Shown here piece by piece: positions 25,997 to 35,134 of a DNA stretch of 64,000 bases. This stretch comes from Rathayibacter sp. Leaf185. GTDB lineage: Bacteria > Actinomycetota > Actinomycetes > Actinomycetales > Microbacteriaceae. The position numbers and the translations under genes were made by a program. The stretch spans positions 659,543 to 723,542 of the forward strand of contig NZ_LMPP01000001.1 of assembly GCF_001423885.1 (NCBI RefSeq), in the 5' to 3' direction. Under the pieces are notes generated by a model. It worked only from the letters and a program-made list of their open reading frames with translations, ran no database searches and was not told the DNA's origin. Every line of letters begins with the position of its first letter. The stretch's first letter is position 1.

Positions 25997-26841
25997 CCAC
26001 CGAGACGATCCGGACGCGCACCCGCTGGCAGCTCGCGGCCGCCCGCCTGCCCGGTCCGTCGGTGGGGATCGCCGTCGTGATGCTCGCGATCGTGGCGCTC
26101 GTCGTGGTCGCCGTGCCGTTCCTCCCGGGCTTCGACCCCTACTCCCAGGACCTGGCGGGGAGCCGCGCGGCCGCGTTCACCGACCCGGGGCACCTGCTCG
26201 GCACCGACGCGCTGGGCCGCGACACCCTGAGCCGCCTCGCGGTCGCCACCCGGGTGTCGCTCCTCGTCGCGTTCGGCGCCGTCGCGATCAGTGCCCTCGT
26301 CGGGCTGACGATCGGGCTGCTCGCCGGCTGGCGGCGCGGCCGGCTCGACAGCGTGCTGATGGCGGTCGGCGACGTGCAGCTCGCGATCCCGGTCGTGCTC
26401 CTGCTGATCGTGCTCGTCGCGGCGCTCGGCTCGAGCCCGCTGCTGCTGGTGACGCTGCTCGGTCTCACGAACTGGGTCGGCTACGGCCGCGTCACCCGCT
26501 CGCTCGCGGTGTCGCTGCGCGAGAGCGACTTCGTCAGCGCCGTCACGGCCGCGGGAGGCGGGGGCTGGTGGATCGTCCGCAAGCACCTGCTGCCCAACGT
26601 GCTCCCGCAGGTCCTGATCCTCGCCGCGTTCGAGATCGGAGTGGTCATCACCATCGAGTCGTCGCTGAGCTTCCTCGGCCTCGGCATCCAGCCGCCCACT
26701 CCGAGTCTCGGTCTGATGATTAACGAGGGCCAGAAGTACCTCCAGACCGATCCCGCGCTCACCCTCCTGCCCGCGCTGATGATCCTGTTCGTCATCGGAG
26801 GCGTCCAGTTCGTCTCGCAGGGCGCCCGCCCGCGCCCGTGA
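25993..26841 (+). CDS. Opp/Dpp-type ABC transporter permease (DppC-like), third system
   Basis: 282 aa, GTG overlapping the previous stop. DppC landmarks: HLLGTDALGRDTLSRLAVATRVSLL, an EAA-type loop (GGGGWWIVRKHLLPNVLPQVLIL) and LSFLGLGIQPPTPSLGLMI. Shorter N-terminal extension than the second system's homologue. Forms the channel with the preceding permease. Confidence 0.87.
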   Translation: MTTETIRTRTRWQLAAARLPGPSVGIAVVMLAIVALVVVAVPFLPGFDPYSQDLAGSRAAAFTDPGHLLGTDALGRDTLSRLAVATRVSLLVAFGAVAISALVGLTIGLLAGWRRGRLDSVLMAVGDVQLAIPVVLLLIVLVAALGSSPLLLVTLLGLTNWVGYGRVTRSLAVSLRESDFVSAVTAAGGGGWWIVRKHLLPNVLPQVLILAAFEIGVVITIESSLSFLGLGIQPPTPSLGLMINEGQKYLQTDPALTLLPALMILFVIGGVQFVSQGARPRP

Positions 26842-26868
26842 CCCCCCCCCACCCGAAAGGCCCCTCCC

Positions 26869-28386
26869 GTGAACCCTGCACACCCCCGGAGCACCCTCGG
26901 CGCCGTCGCCCTCGTCGGCGCCGCGACCCTCGTCCTCAGCGGCTGCGCGAGCTTCGACGACGGCTCCGCCTCGGCCGCCGACGCTGAAGGAAGCATCACC
27001 GTCGCCCTGACCGGCGAGCCGTCGTCGCTCGATCCGCTCTACGACACCCAGCTGCCGGCGCTCAACATCTTCTACAACGTGTTCGACCAGCTCGCGCAGG
27101 TCGACGCCGACGGCTCGGTCTCGCCGCGGCTGGCGACGGAGTGGACCCACGACGACTCCCTCACGAGCTGGGTCTTCACCCTGCGCGACGACGCGACCTG
27201 GCAGGACGGCAGCCCCGTCACCGCGGAGGACGTCGTCTTCACCTACGAGACCGCGATGGCCGATCCGGCCTCGAACCTGGGCGGCTACATGACCGCCATC
27301 GACACGGTCGCCGCGACCGGCGAGAACGAGGTCACCTTCACCCTGAACACGCCCTTCGCCCCGTTCGACCGTCAGGTGACCCTGGTGCCGATCGTGCCGA
27401 AGGCGGTCTACGAGGCCGAGGGGGCCGACGCGTTCGCGAAGGCGCCGGTCGGCTCCGGCCCCTACTCCGTCGCCTCGTGGGTCAACGGCGACTCGATCAC
27501 CCTCGAGCGCAACGACGACTACTGGGGCGCCAAGGGCGCGTACGAGGAGGTCGTCTTCCAGCCCGTCCCCGACGAGACGACGCGCGCCAACTCGGTGCAG
27601 TCGGGCGATCTCGACCTGGTGCTCCTCGGCCCGTCGAACGTCGCCGCCGTCGAGGGCTCCGGCACCGTCGACGTCGTCGAGCAGGAGTCGAACCGGGTGC
27701 TCTACACCGGCTTCAACGCGACCGCGCCGTGGCTCTCCGACCCCCAGGTGCGCGAGGCCGTCGACCTCGCGATCGACCGCGACGCGATCAGCGACGACCT
27801 GCTCAACGGCTCCGTCACTCCGACCGGGCAGCTCATCGCCCCGGTCTCGTTCGGCTACGACGAGTCGCTGCCCGCGACCGAGACCGATGCCGACGCCGCC
27901 CGCGAGCTGATCTCCGCCTCCGGCTACGACGGCAGCCCGATCACGCTCTCGTACCCCACCGCGGGGCTCCCCCAGATCGACCAGATCGCGCAGGCGATCG
28001 CGAGCCAGCTCGAGGACGTCGGCCTGACGATCGAGCTCGACGGTCAGGAGGCCAACACCTTCAGCGGCACCTGGTTCTCGGCCGCGCTCCCCGGCCTCTA
28101 CCTCTACGCCTTCGCGCCGTCGGTGATGGATGCGGACCTGCCCCTCACGATGCTGCTGAAGACCGGCGGTCAGGGCTACAGCTCCGACCCGGCGATCGAC
28201 CAGCTGCTCGCCGACGAGACCGGCGAGGCCGACGAGACCGCGCGCGCCGACGACTTTGCGCAGATCTCGGCGCTGGTCGACGAGAACACCTACTACGCGC
28301 CGCTCTTCACCGACACCTACACGTACGCAGTCGCGCAGGGCCTCGACTGGACCCCGCGCCCCGACGGCATGATCGTCTTCAACTGA
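26869..28386 (+). CDS. Opp/Dpp-type substrate-binding lipoprotein, third system
   Basis: 505 aa, GTG at 26869 preceded by GAAAGGCCCC and a run of nine C. Signal peptide with lipobox LVLSGCAS, then a family-5 solute-binding domain (GEPSSLDPLYDTQLPALNIFYN, LATEWTHDDSLTSWVFTLRDDATW, FAKAPVGSGPYSVASW). It is a clear paralogue of the lipoprotein at 13467 in size and motif order. Its position between the permeases and a double ATPase gene marks it as the ligand receptor of this system. Confidence 0.87.
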   Translation: MNPAHPRSTLGAVALVGAATLVLSGCASFDDGSASAADAEGSITVALTGEPSSLDPLYDTQLPALNIFYNVFDQLAQVDADGSVSPRLATEWTHDDSLTSWVFTLRDDATWQDGSPVTAEDVVFTYETAMADPASNLGGYMTAIDTVAATGENEVTFTLNTPFAPFDRQVTLVPIVPKAVYEAEGADAFAKAPVGSGPYSVASWVNGDSITLERNDDYWGAKGAYEEVVFQPVPDETTRANSVQSGDLDLVLLGPSNVAAVEGSGTVDVVEQESNRVLYTGFNATAPWLSDPQVREAVDLAIDRDAISDDLLNGSVTPTGQLIAPVSFGYDESLPATETDADAARELISASGYDGSPITLSYPTAGLPQIDQIAQAIASQLEDVGLTIELDGQEANTFSGTWFSAALPGLYLYAFAPSVMDADLPLTMLLKTGGQGYSSDPAIDQLLADETGEADETARADDFAQISALVDENTYYAPLFTDTYTYAVAQGLDWTPRPDGMIVFN

Positions 28387-28412
28387 AACCCCTTCTGATC
28401 AGGAGTAAAGCC

Positions 28413-29039
28413 ATGACCACCATCCCCCGCGAGAACACCGCCCTCATCGTCGTCGACATGCAGCGCGCCTTCTTCGACAACGACGACTCCCTCGGCCGCT
28501 CGGGCATCGACGTCACCCCGCTGCGCGACGCGATCCCCGGCACCGTGCGCCTCGTCCAGGACGCCCGCGCCGCCGGAGTGCCCGTGATCTTCACCCGCTA
28601 CGTCTACATGCCCGGCATGGTCGACTTCGGCCCGGTCCGCGGAGCGAAGGCGGCCGAGCGGATCGCCTCGAACTCGCTCGGCGCGGGCACCGACGAGATC
28701 GAGCTGATCCCCGAGCTGGAGGCGCGGCCCGACGAGATCGTGATCGACAAGTCGCGGCCGAGCGCCTTCTACGGCACGCGGCTCGAGCCGGTGCTCAACG
28801 GCATGGGTGTCCGCAACGTGGTGATCTGCGGAGTGACGACCAACATCTGCGTCGAGTCGACCGCCCGCGACGCCGGCCAGCGCGACTACGGCACCTACGT
28901 GGTGCGCGACGCGGTCGCCGAGTTCACGGCCGAGCGCAACCACTACGCGCTCTTCGGTATCGCCTGGTCGTTCGGCGAGGTCGTCGACATCGCCGAGATC
29001 GAGTCGGCGTGGGAGCTCGAGACCGCCGAGGCCGTGTAG
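28413..29039 (+). CDS. isochorismatase-family cysteine hydrolase
   Basis: 208 aa, ATG with CAGGAG upstream. The catalytic triad of the family is present: Asp15 (LIVVDMQ), Lys113 (VIDKSRPSAFYG) and Cys146 (GVTTNICVEST), with the usual non-proline bond region ICGVTTN. Family members hydrolyse C-N bonds, for example ureidoacrylate, N-carbamoylsarcosine and nicotinamide. Lying inside an importer operon and near two-component flavin monooxygenases, it may hydrolyse an amide or carbamate released by the oxygenases, as RutB follows RutA in pyrimidine breakdown (analogy, inference). Confidence 0.82.
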   Translation: MTTIPRENTALIVVDMQRAFFDNDDSLGRSGIDVTPLRDAIPGTVRLVQDARAAGVPVIFTRYVYMPGMVDFGPVRGAKAAERIASNSLGAGTDEIELIPELEARPDEIVIDKSRPSAFYGTRLEPVLNGMGVRNVVICGVTTNICVESTARDAGQRDYGTYVVRDAVAEFTAERNHYALFGIAWSFGEVVDIAEIESAWELETAEAV

Positions 29040-30658
29040 TGACCGAGCCGCTCCTCTCGCTGCGGGACGTGACGATCTCGTTCGCCACGCCCGCGGGCGA
29101 GGTCGAGGCCGTGCGCCGGCTCGACCTCGAGCTGCACGCCGGCGAGACCATCGCGATCGTCGGCGAGTCGGGCTCGGGCAAGTCGACGACGGCGGCGAGC
29201 ATCAACCGGCTGCTGCCCGAGAACGGCCGGATCGCCTCGGGCTCGATCCTGTTCGAGGGCGAGGACCTGGCGCAGGCGACCGAGAAGCGGATGACCGCGC
29301 TGCGCGGGGCGGGCATCGGCCTCGTCCCGCAGGACCCGATGTCGAACCTGAACCCGCTGCAGCGGGTCGGCGCGCAGATCCGCGAGGCACTGCTGGTGCA
29401 CGGCCGGATGCGCCGGGCCGAGGCGCAGGCGCGCGTCGTCGAGCTGCTCGCGATGGTCGGCATCCCCGAGCCCGAGCGCCGGGCGCGCCAGTACCCGCAC
29501 GAGCTCTCGGGCGGGATGCGCCAGCGGGTGCTCATCGCGATCGGCCTCGCCTGCCGGCCGCGACTGCTCATCGCCGACGAGCCGACGAGCGCGCTCGACG
29601 TCACCGTGCAGCGCGGCATCCTCGACCAGCTCGAGCAGCTGACCGCCGAGATGGGCACGGCGGTCATCCTGATCACGCACGATCTCGCCCTCGCGGCCGA
29701 GCGCGCCGACCGGGTGCTCGTGCTGTTCCGCGGCGAGGTGGTCGAGCAGGGCGACGCGGCGCAGATCCTCCGCCACCCCGAGCACGAGTACACCCGGCGG
29801 CTGCTGGCCGCCGCGCCGAACCTGACCTCGGAGCGGCTGGTCGCGGAGGCGCGGGTCGAGACGGAGCCGCCCCTGGTCACCCTCCGCGAGGTCGGCAAGC
29901 AGTACCCGGTGCGCTCCGGCCTCGGTCGGGCGCGGCCCTTCACCGCCGTCGAGTCGTCGTCGTTCGACATCCCGCGCGGACGGACGGTCGCGGTGGTCGG
30001 CGAGTCGGGGTCGGGCAAGTCGACGACCGCGAAGCTGGTGCTGCGGCTCGAGGAGCCGACGACCGGCGCGATCGAGTTCCGCGGGCGCACCGTCGCCCAC
30101 CTGCGCGGCGCCGACCTGACCGACTTCCGGCGCCACGTGCAGCCCGTGTTCCAGAACCCCTACAGCTCGTTCGACGCGCGCTACACCGTGTTCCGCTCGA
30201 TCGAGGAGCCGCTGCTCCTGCACCGGATCGGCGACGCCTCGACCCGGCGGACGCGCGTGGAGGAGCTGCTCGCGCAGGTCGCGCTGCCGCCCGAGACCGC
30301 CGCGAAGCTCCCGCGCCAGCTCTCGGGCGGGCAGCTGCAGCGGGTCGCAATCGCCCGGGCGCTCGCTCTCTCGCCCGAGCTGGTCGTGCTCGACGAGGCG
30401 GTGTCGGCCCTCGACGTGCTCGTGCAGGAGCAGATCCTCGCCCTGCTCGCCGACCTGCAGCGCGAGCTGGGCGTCAGCTACCTCTTCATCAGCCACGACC
30501 TCGCCGTGGTGCGGATGATCTCGCACACCGTGCACGTGATGCAGAAGGGCCGCATCGTCGAGTCGGGCACTCCGGCGCAGATCTTCGACGCGCCGCAGCA
30601 CCCGTACACCCGGGCGCTGCTCGCTGCGATCCCGAGCCCGGAGGCGGCGACGGCCTGA
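29039..30658 (+). CDS. Opp/Dpp-type ABC transporter, tandem ATP-binding domains, third system
   Basis: 539 aa; the GTG at 29039 shares a base with the previous stop (TAGTG). Two ATPase domains: GESGSGKST, LSGGMRQRVLIAIGLA, LLIADEPTSALDVT in the first (~5-260), and GESGSGKST, LSGGQLQRVAIARALAL, VVLDEAVSALDVL in the second (~280-530). The second Walker B reads DEAVSALD rather than DEPTSALD; the catalytic Glu is kept. It completes the third importer. Confidence 0.87.
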   Translation: MTEPLLSLRDVTISFATPAGEVEAVRRLDLELHAGETIAIVGESGSGKSTTAASINRLLPENGRIASGSILFEGEDLAQATEKRMTALRGAGIGLVPQDPMSNLNPLQRVGAQIREALLVHGRMRRAEAQARVVELLAMVGIPEPERRARQYPHELSGGMRQRVLIAIGLACRPRLLIADEPTSALDVTVQRGILDQLEQLTAEMGTAVILITHDLALAAERADRVLVLFRGEVVEQGDAAQILRHPEHEYTRRLLAAAPNLTSERLVAEARVETEPPLVTLREVGKQYPVRSGLGRARPFTAVESSSFDIPRGRTVAVVGESGSGKSTTAKLVLRLEEPTTGAIEFRGRTVAHLRGADLTDFRRHVQPVFQNPYSSFDARYTVFRSIEEPLLLHRIGDASTRRTRVEELLAQVALPPETAAKLPRQLSGGQLQRVAIARALALSPELVVLDEAVSALDVLVQEQILALLADLQRELGVSYLFISHDLAVVRMISHTVHVMQKGRIVESGTPAQIFDAPQHPYTRALLAAIPSPEAATA

Positions 30659-30662
30659 CTGG

Positions 30663-31559
30663 TCAGGCCGAGGTGTGCGCCCCGGCCACCTCGGCCAGGC
30701 ACTCGCGGAACGTGCGCACCGCGGGCGACGCGAGGCCCGCCTCCCGTTGCGCGGTGAAGATCGTGCGGCGGGGCAGGCCGGGCAGGTCGAGGAGGCGGCA
30801 CTCGGGGGCCTCGCCCGCCCAGACCAGGTCGGGCATCAGCGCGACCGCGTTGCCCGAGGCGACCAGGCGGATCTGCGCCTGCAGGTCGGCCGTCTCGAAG
30901 CGCACGTCGGGCTCGAAGCCGGCGACACGGCAGAGCTGCTCGGCGAAGTGGCGGCTGGCGGTGCCGCGCGGCTCCATCACCCAGGCGGCATCGCGCACGT
31001 CGCCCAGTGCGAGTGCAGCGGAGTCGCGGCGCACCGCCAGGCGGATCGCGTCGGTCGTGAGGTCGGCCCGCACCAGGCCCGGCAGCCACGACACCGAGTG
31101 GCCGGGGTACTGCTCGGCGACCACGAGGTCGAACTCGCGCGCCCACGACGTCTCGTGCAGCGCCCCCTCCGGCTCGCGCTGGACCATCTCGACCCGGACC
31201 TCCGGCGCGCGCTCGGCGATCGCCCGCAGTGCGCCCGGCATCAGCGCGAGCGCGGCCGACTGGAAGACGGCGACCCGGACACGGCCCGTGACGGACTCGC
31301 CCGACGCGGCGAGCGCCGCCTCCGCCCGCTCGAGCAGCGCCAGCACCTCGCCGGCGGCCTCGACCAGGATCTCGGCCTGCGGCGTCAGCTGCACCCGCCG
31401 CCCGACCTTGCGCAGCAGCTCGACGCCGGTCTCGCGCTCGAGCACGCTGAGCTGCTGCGACACCGCCGAGGGACTGTAGGCGAGGGCGTCGGCGGCGGCC
31501 GCGAGCGTGCCGCGGATGGCGACCTCGCGCAGCAGCACGAGGCGGCGGACATCGAGCAT
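30663..31559 (-). CDS. LysR-family transcriptional regulator (divergent from putA)
   Basis: 298 aa, ATG at 31559 with GGGAGTCGCCG upstream. N-terminal winged HTH (LLREVAIRGTLAAAADALAYSPSAVSQQLSVLERETGVELL) and a C-terminal substrate-binding domain (GRVRVAVFQSAALALMPGALRAIAERAPEVRVEM, ASGNAVALMPDLV). It is divergent from putA, the usual arrangement for a LysR activator of its neighbour, so proline or a breakdown product is the likely effector. Its stop lies 4 nt from the transporter operon's stop. Confidence 0.82.
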   Translation of the reverse strand: MLDVRRLVLLREVAIRGTLAAAADALAYSPSAVSQQLSVLERETGVELLRKVGRRVQLTPQAEILVEAAGEVLALLERAEAALAASGESVTGRVRVAVFQSAALALMPGALRAIAERAPEVRVEMVQREPEGALHETSWAREFDLVVAEQYPGHSVSWLPGLVRADLTTDAIRLAVRRDSAALALGDVRDAAWVMEPRGTASRHFAEQLCRVAGFEPDVRFETADLQAQIRLVASGNAVALMPDLVWAGEAPECRLLDLPGLPRRTIFTAQREAGLASPAVRTFRECLAEVAGAHTSA

Positions 31560-31587
31560 CGGCGACTCCCATCGATCAGTTCAGCTG

Positions 31588-31599
31588 ACCGGTACCGGT
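31588..31599. promoter_or_regulatory. Perfect palindrome ACCGGTACCGGT between lysR and putA
   Basis: A 12-bp perfect palindrome in the 110-nt divergent region, 29 nt upstream of the lysR start and 71 nt upstream of putA. A related CGGTAC occurs at 31623-31628. It is a candidate LysR-binding site; binding is inferred from position. Confidence 0.4.
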
Positions 31600-31669
31600 A
31601 AGGAACGATCGCTTCTGCTCAACGGTACTGCGGACGAATACTGAGGTCACCGCCCCTGAAGGAGATCCC

Positions 31670-34600
31670 GTGACCGACCTCGCCGCTCCCGCCCGCCCGA
31701 CCGGGCCCTCGCCCGACTCCGTCGACCCGCGACTGGTCGACGAGAGCATCGCGCTGGTGCGCCGCTGGCTGCGCGAGGCGGCGCAGATCCCGGTGGACGC
31801 CTCCGGGACGCAGCTCGCCGGCGTGCTGAAGGACCCGTCGGGCCTCGACTTCACGGTCGGCTTCGTCGACGGAGTCGTGCGCCCCGAGGACACCCGCGTC
31901 GCCGCCGCCGCCCTGCGCTCGATCGCGGGCGGTGTGCCGGAGTTCCTCCCCGCCCCGATGCGCGGGGCCGTCGCGCTCGGCGGCGTGATGGCCCCGCTGC
32001 TCCCCGACGTCGTCGTGCCGATCGCGCGCCGCGTGCTGCGGCGGATGGTCGGCCACCTCATCATCGACGCGACCGACTCGCGTCTCGGTCCGGCGATCGC
32101 GAAGATCCGCCGCGAGGGCGTGCGGCTCAACATGAATCTGCTCGGCGAGGCCGTGCTCGGCCGGGCCGAGGCGCAGCGCCGCCTCGAGGGCACGCACCGC
32201 CTCCTCGAGCGCTCCGACGTCGACTACGTCTCGATCAAGGTCTCGTCGACGGTCGCCCCGCACAACCCGTGGGCGTTCGACGCGGCGGTCGACGACATCG
32301 TCGACGAGCTCGCTCCGCTCTTCGCGCGGGCCGCGGCCGCGACTCCGAACAAGTTCGTGAACCTCGACATGGAGGAGTACAAGGATCTCGATCTCACGAT
32401 CGCGGTCTTCACCCGGCTGCTCGACCGGCCGGAGTTCCTCGCCCTCGAGGCCGGCATCGTGCTGCAGGCCTACCTGCCGGACGCGCTGGCGGCGATGATC
32501 CGTCTGCAGGAGTGGAGCGCCGCCCGCCGCGCCCGCGGCGGAGCGGGCATCAAGGTGCGCCTGGTCAAGGGCGCGAACCTGCCGATGGAGCAGGTCGAGG
32601 CGTCGATCCACGGCTGGCCGCTCGCGACCTGGAGCACCAAGCAGGACTCGGACACGAACTACAAGCGCGTCGTCGACTACGCCCTGCACCCCGAGCGGAT
32701 CCGCAACGTCCGCCTGGGTGTCGCCGGGCACAACCTCTTCGACGTCGCCTACTCGTGGCTGCTCGCCGGCGAGCGCGGGGTCCGCGAGGGCATCGAGTAC
32801 GAGATGCTCCTCGGCATGGCGCAGGGCCAGGCCGAGGCGGTGCGCCGCACGGTCGGGTCGCTCCTGCTCTACACGCCGGTCGTCGCACCCGCCGAGTTCG
32901 ACGTCGCGATCGCGTACCTCATCCGCCGCCTCGAGGAGGGGGCTTCGAGCGAGAACTTCATGTCGGCCGTCTTCGAGCTCGAGTCGAACGAGGCGCTGTT
33001 CGCGCGGGAGGAGTCGCGGTTCCGCGCCTCCGTCACCGCGCTCGACGGGGCGGTGCCGCCCGCGCACCGGGTCGCCGACCGGTTCGCCGCGGCGGGGCGC
33101 CCCGGGTTCGGGGACTTCCGCAGCACGCCCGACACCGATCCATCGGTCGCGGCGAACCGGGAGTGGGCGCGCGCGATCCTCGACCGGGTGCCGTCGTCGC
33201 TGCTCGGAGTGGACACGATCGAGGCCGCGACGATCTCGACCCGCGAGGAGCTCGAGGCGGGGATCGCCGCGACCCGCGCCTCCGGCTGGGGCTCGCTGCC
33301 CGCCGACGAGCGCGCGCGCATCCTGCACCGCGCGGGCGAGGAGCTGGAGGCGCGTCGCGCCGACCTGCTCGAGGTGATGGCTGCGGAGGCCGGCAAGACG
33401 ATCGACCAGGGCGACCCGGAGGTGTCGGAGGCGATCGACTTCGCGCACTACTACGCCGAGCGGGCCCGCGAGCTCGACCACGTCGACGGGGCCGCGTTCA
33501 CTCCCGCCGCGCTGACGCTCGTCGCTCCGCCGTGGAACTTCCCGGTCGCGATCCCGGCCGGCGGCGTGCTCGCCGCGCTGGCCGCGGGCTCGGCCGTCGT
33601 GCTCAAGCCCGCCGGTCCGACCGCGCGCTGCGGAGCCGTCGTGGCCGAGGCGCTGTGGGCCGCGGGCGTGCCGCGCGAGGCTCTGCTGCTGCTCCGCCTG
33701 CCCGAGGAGGAGCTCGGGCGCGATCTCGTCGCGCACCCCGGTGTCGACCGCGTGATCCTCACCGGTGCGTACGAGACCGCCGAGCTTTTCCGCTCGTTCC
33801 GCCACGATCTGCCGCTGCTCGCCGAGACGAGCGGCAAGAACGCGATCATCGTCACTCCGTCGGCCGACCTCGACCTCGCGGTGAAGGACGTCGTCTCGAG
33901 CGCCTTCGGCCACGCCGGCCAGAAGTGCTCGGCGGCCTCCCTCGTCGTGCTCGTGGGGTCCGTGGCGCGCTCGAAGCGGTTCCGCGCTCAGCTGCTCGAT
34001 GCCGTCGCCTCCCTCACGGTCGGCTACCCGACCGACCCCGCGACCCGGATGGGCCCGGTCATCGAGCCCGCCGCGGGCAAGCTGCTGCGCGGCCTGACGA
34101 CGCTCGGCGCGGGCGAGAGCTGGCTGCTCGAGCCGCGGAAGCTCGACGACTCCGGGAAGCTGTGGAGCCCGGGGGTCCGCGACGGCGTGCGGCGCGGCTC
34201 CGAGTTCCACCGCACCGAGTACTTCGGGCCGGTGCTCGGGATCATGACCGCCGCGACCCTCGACGAGGCGATCGCGGTGGTCAACGAGGTCGACTACGGC
34301 TTGACCTCGGGGCTCCACGCGCTCGACCCGGCCGAGATCGGCACCTGGCTCGACTCCATCGAGGCGGGCAACCTGTACGTCAACCGCGGCATCACCGGCG
34401 CGATCGTCGAGCGCCAGCCGTTCGGCGGCTGGAAGAAGTCGGCGGTCGGCCCGGGCACCAAGGCGGGCGGGCCCGACTACCTGCTGGGGCTCGGGTCGTG
34501 GGAGCCGGCGGAGTCGTCGGCGATGGCGCCGGTGAACGCTCGCGCAGCCCGACTCGCGGCGGCCGCTCGGGCCGAGCTGCCGGGCGCGGAGGCGTCGTCG

Positions 34601-35113
34601 GTCGAGCGGGCGGCGCGCAGCATCGCGGCGGCGTGGGGAGCGACCGGTCCGGTCGATGTCACCGGGCTCTCGGCCGAGCGCAACGTGTTCCGGCACCGGC
34701 CCTACGACTCCGCGGTGCTGGTGCGGCTCGAGGACGCCCCGCTCGGCGCGCTCGCCCTGGTGGCGGCCGCGGCGGCGACGGCCTCGGCGCGCGTGGTCGT
34801 CTCGAGTGCGGTGGCACTGCCTCCGCAGCTCGCCGCAGCAGTGGCCGGGATCGCCGACACGGTCACGGTCGAGGACGCCGCCGCCTGGGCCCTGCGGGTG
34901 CGCGCCCACGGGTCCGGGCGGGTGCGGCTGCTCGGCGCTCCCGCCTCCTCCGTCACCGCGGTCACCGGCGGGCGGCCCGACCTCGCGGTCTACGCCGGCC
35001 CCGCGACCGAGTCCGGCCGCCTCGAGCTGCTCCCGTTCCTCCGCGAGCAGGCCGTCTCGATCACCGCCCACCGCTTCGGAACCCCCGACCACCTGACCGA
35101 CGCGCTGCTCTGA
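31670..35113 (+). CDS. putA: bifunctional proline dehydrogenase / L-glutamate gamma-semialdehyde dehydrogenase
   Basis: 1147 aa, GTG at 31670 after GAAGGAGATCCC. Residues ~70-450 are a proline dehydrogenase FAD barrel (VDYVSIKVSSTVAP, NLDMEEYKDLDLT, VRLVKGANLPMEQ, LGVAGHNLFDVAYSWLLA). Residues ~500-960 are an aldehyde dehydrogenase with APPWNFPVAIPAGG, catalytic Glu719 (AETSGKN) and Cys753 (GHAGQKCSAAS). The last ~185 residues form an Ala-rich C-terminal domain. The protein oxidises proline to glutamate. There is no N-terminal DNA-binding domain, so regulation falls to the divergent LysR protein. Confidence 0.88.
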   Translation: MTDLAAPARPTGPSPDSVDPRLVDESIALVRRWLREAAQIPVDASGTQLAGVLKDPSGLDFTVGFVDGVVRPEDTRVAAAALRSIAGGVPEFLPAPMRGAVALGGVMAPLLPDVVVPIARRVLRRMVGHLIIDATDSRLGPAIAKIRREGVRLNMNLLGEAVLGRAEAQRRLEGTHRLLERSDVDYVSIKVSSTVAPHNPWAFDAAVDDIVDELAPLFARAAAATPNKFVNLDMEEYKDLDLTIAVFTRLLDRPEFLALEAGIVLQAYLPDALAAMIRLQEWSAARRARGGAGIKVRLVKGANLPMEQVEASIHGWPLATWSTKQDSDTNYKRVVDYALHPERIRNVRLGVAGHNLFDVAYSWLLAGERGVREGIEYEMLLGMAQGQAEAVRRTVGSLLLYTPVVAPAEFDVAIAYLIRRLEEGASSENFMSAVFELESNEALFAREESRFRASVTALDGAVPPAHRVADRFAAAGRPGFGDFRSTPDTDPSVAANREWARAILDRVPSSLLGVDTIEAATISTREELEAGIAATRASGWGSLPADERARILHRAGEELEARRADLLEVMAAEAGKTIDQGDPEVSEAIDFAHYYAERARELDHVDGAAFTPAALTLVAPPWNFPVAIPAGGVLAALAAGSAVVLKPAGPTARCGAVVAEALWAAGVPREALLLLRLPEEELGRDLVAHPGVDRVILTGAYETAELFRSFRHDLPLLAETSGKNAIIVTPSADLDLAVKDVVSSAFGHAGQKCSAASLVVLVGSVARSKRFRAQLLDAVASLTVGYPTDPATRMGPVIEPAAGKLLRGLTTLGAGESWLLEPRKLDDSGKLWSPGVRDGVRRGSEFHRTEYFGPVLGIMTAATLDEAIAVVNEVDYGLTSGLHALDPAEIGTWLDSIEAGNLYVNRGITGAIVERQPFGGWKKSAVGPGTKAGGPDYLLGLGSWEPAESSAMAPVNARAARLAAAARAELPGAEASSVERAARSIAAAWGATGPVDVTGLSAERNVFRHRPYDSAVLVRLEDAPLGALALVAAAAATASARVVVSSAVALPPQLAAAVAGIADTVTVEDAAAWALRVRAHGSGRVRLLGAPASSVTAVTGGRPDLAVYAGPATESGRLELLPFLREQAVSITAHRFGTPDHLTDALL

Positions 35114-35134
35114 CGCCGGCGGCCGATCGCTGCA

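Noticed and set aside
31619-35092. A very long open frame (over 1100 codons) antisense to putA, and similar long antisense frames across the window
   Set aside because: Third-position GC bias opens frames on the opposite strand of real genes. The antisense protein is Arg/Ala/Gly/Asp-rich with no recognisable domains and no ribosome-binding site, whereas the sense frame encodes a complete PutA.
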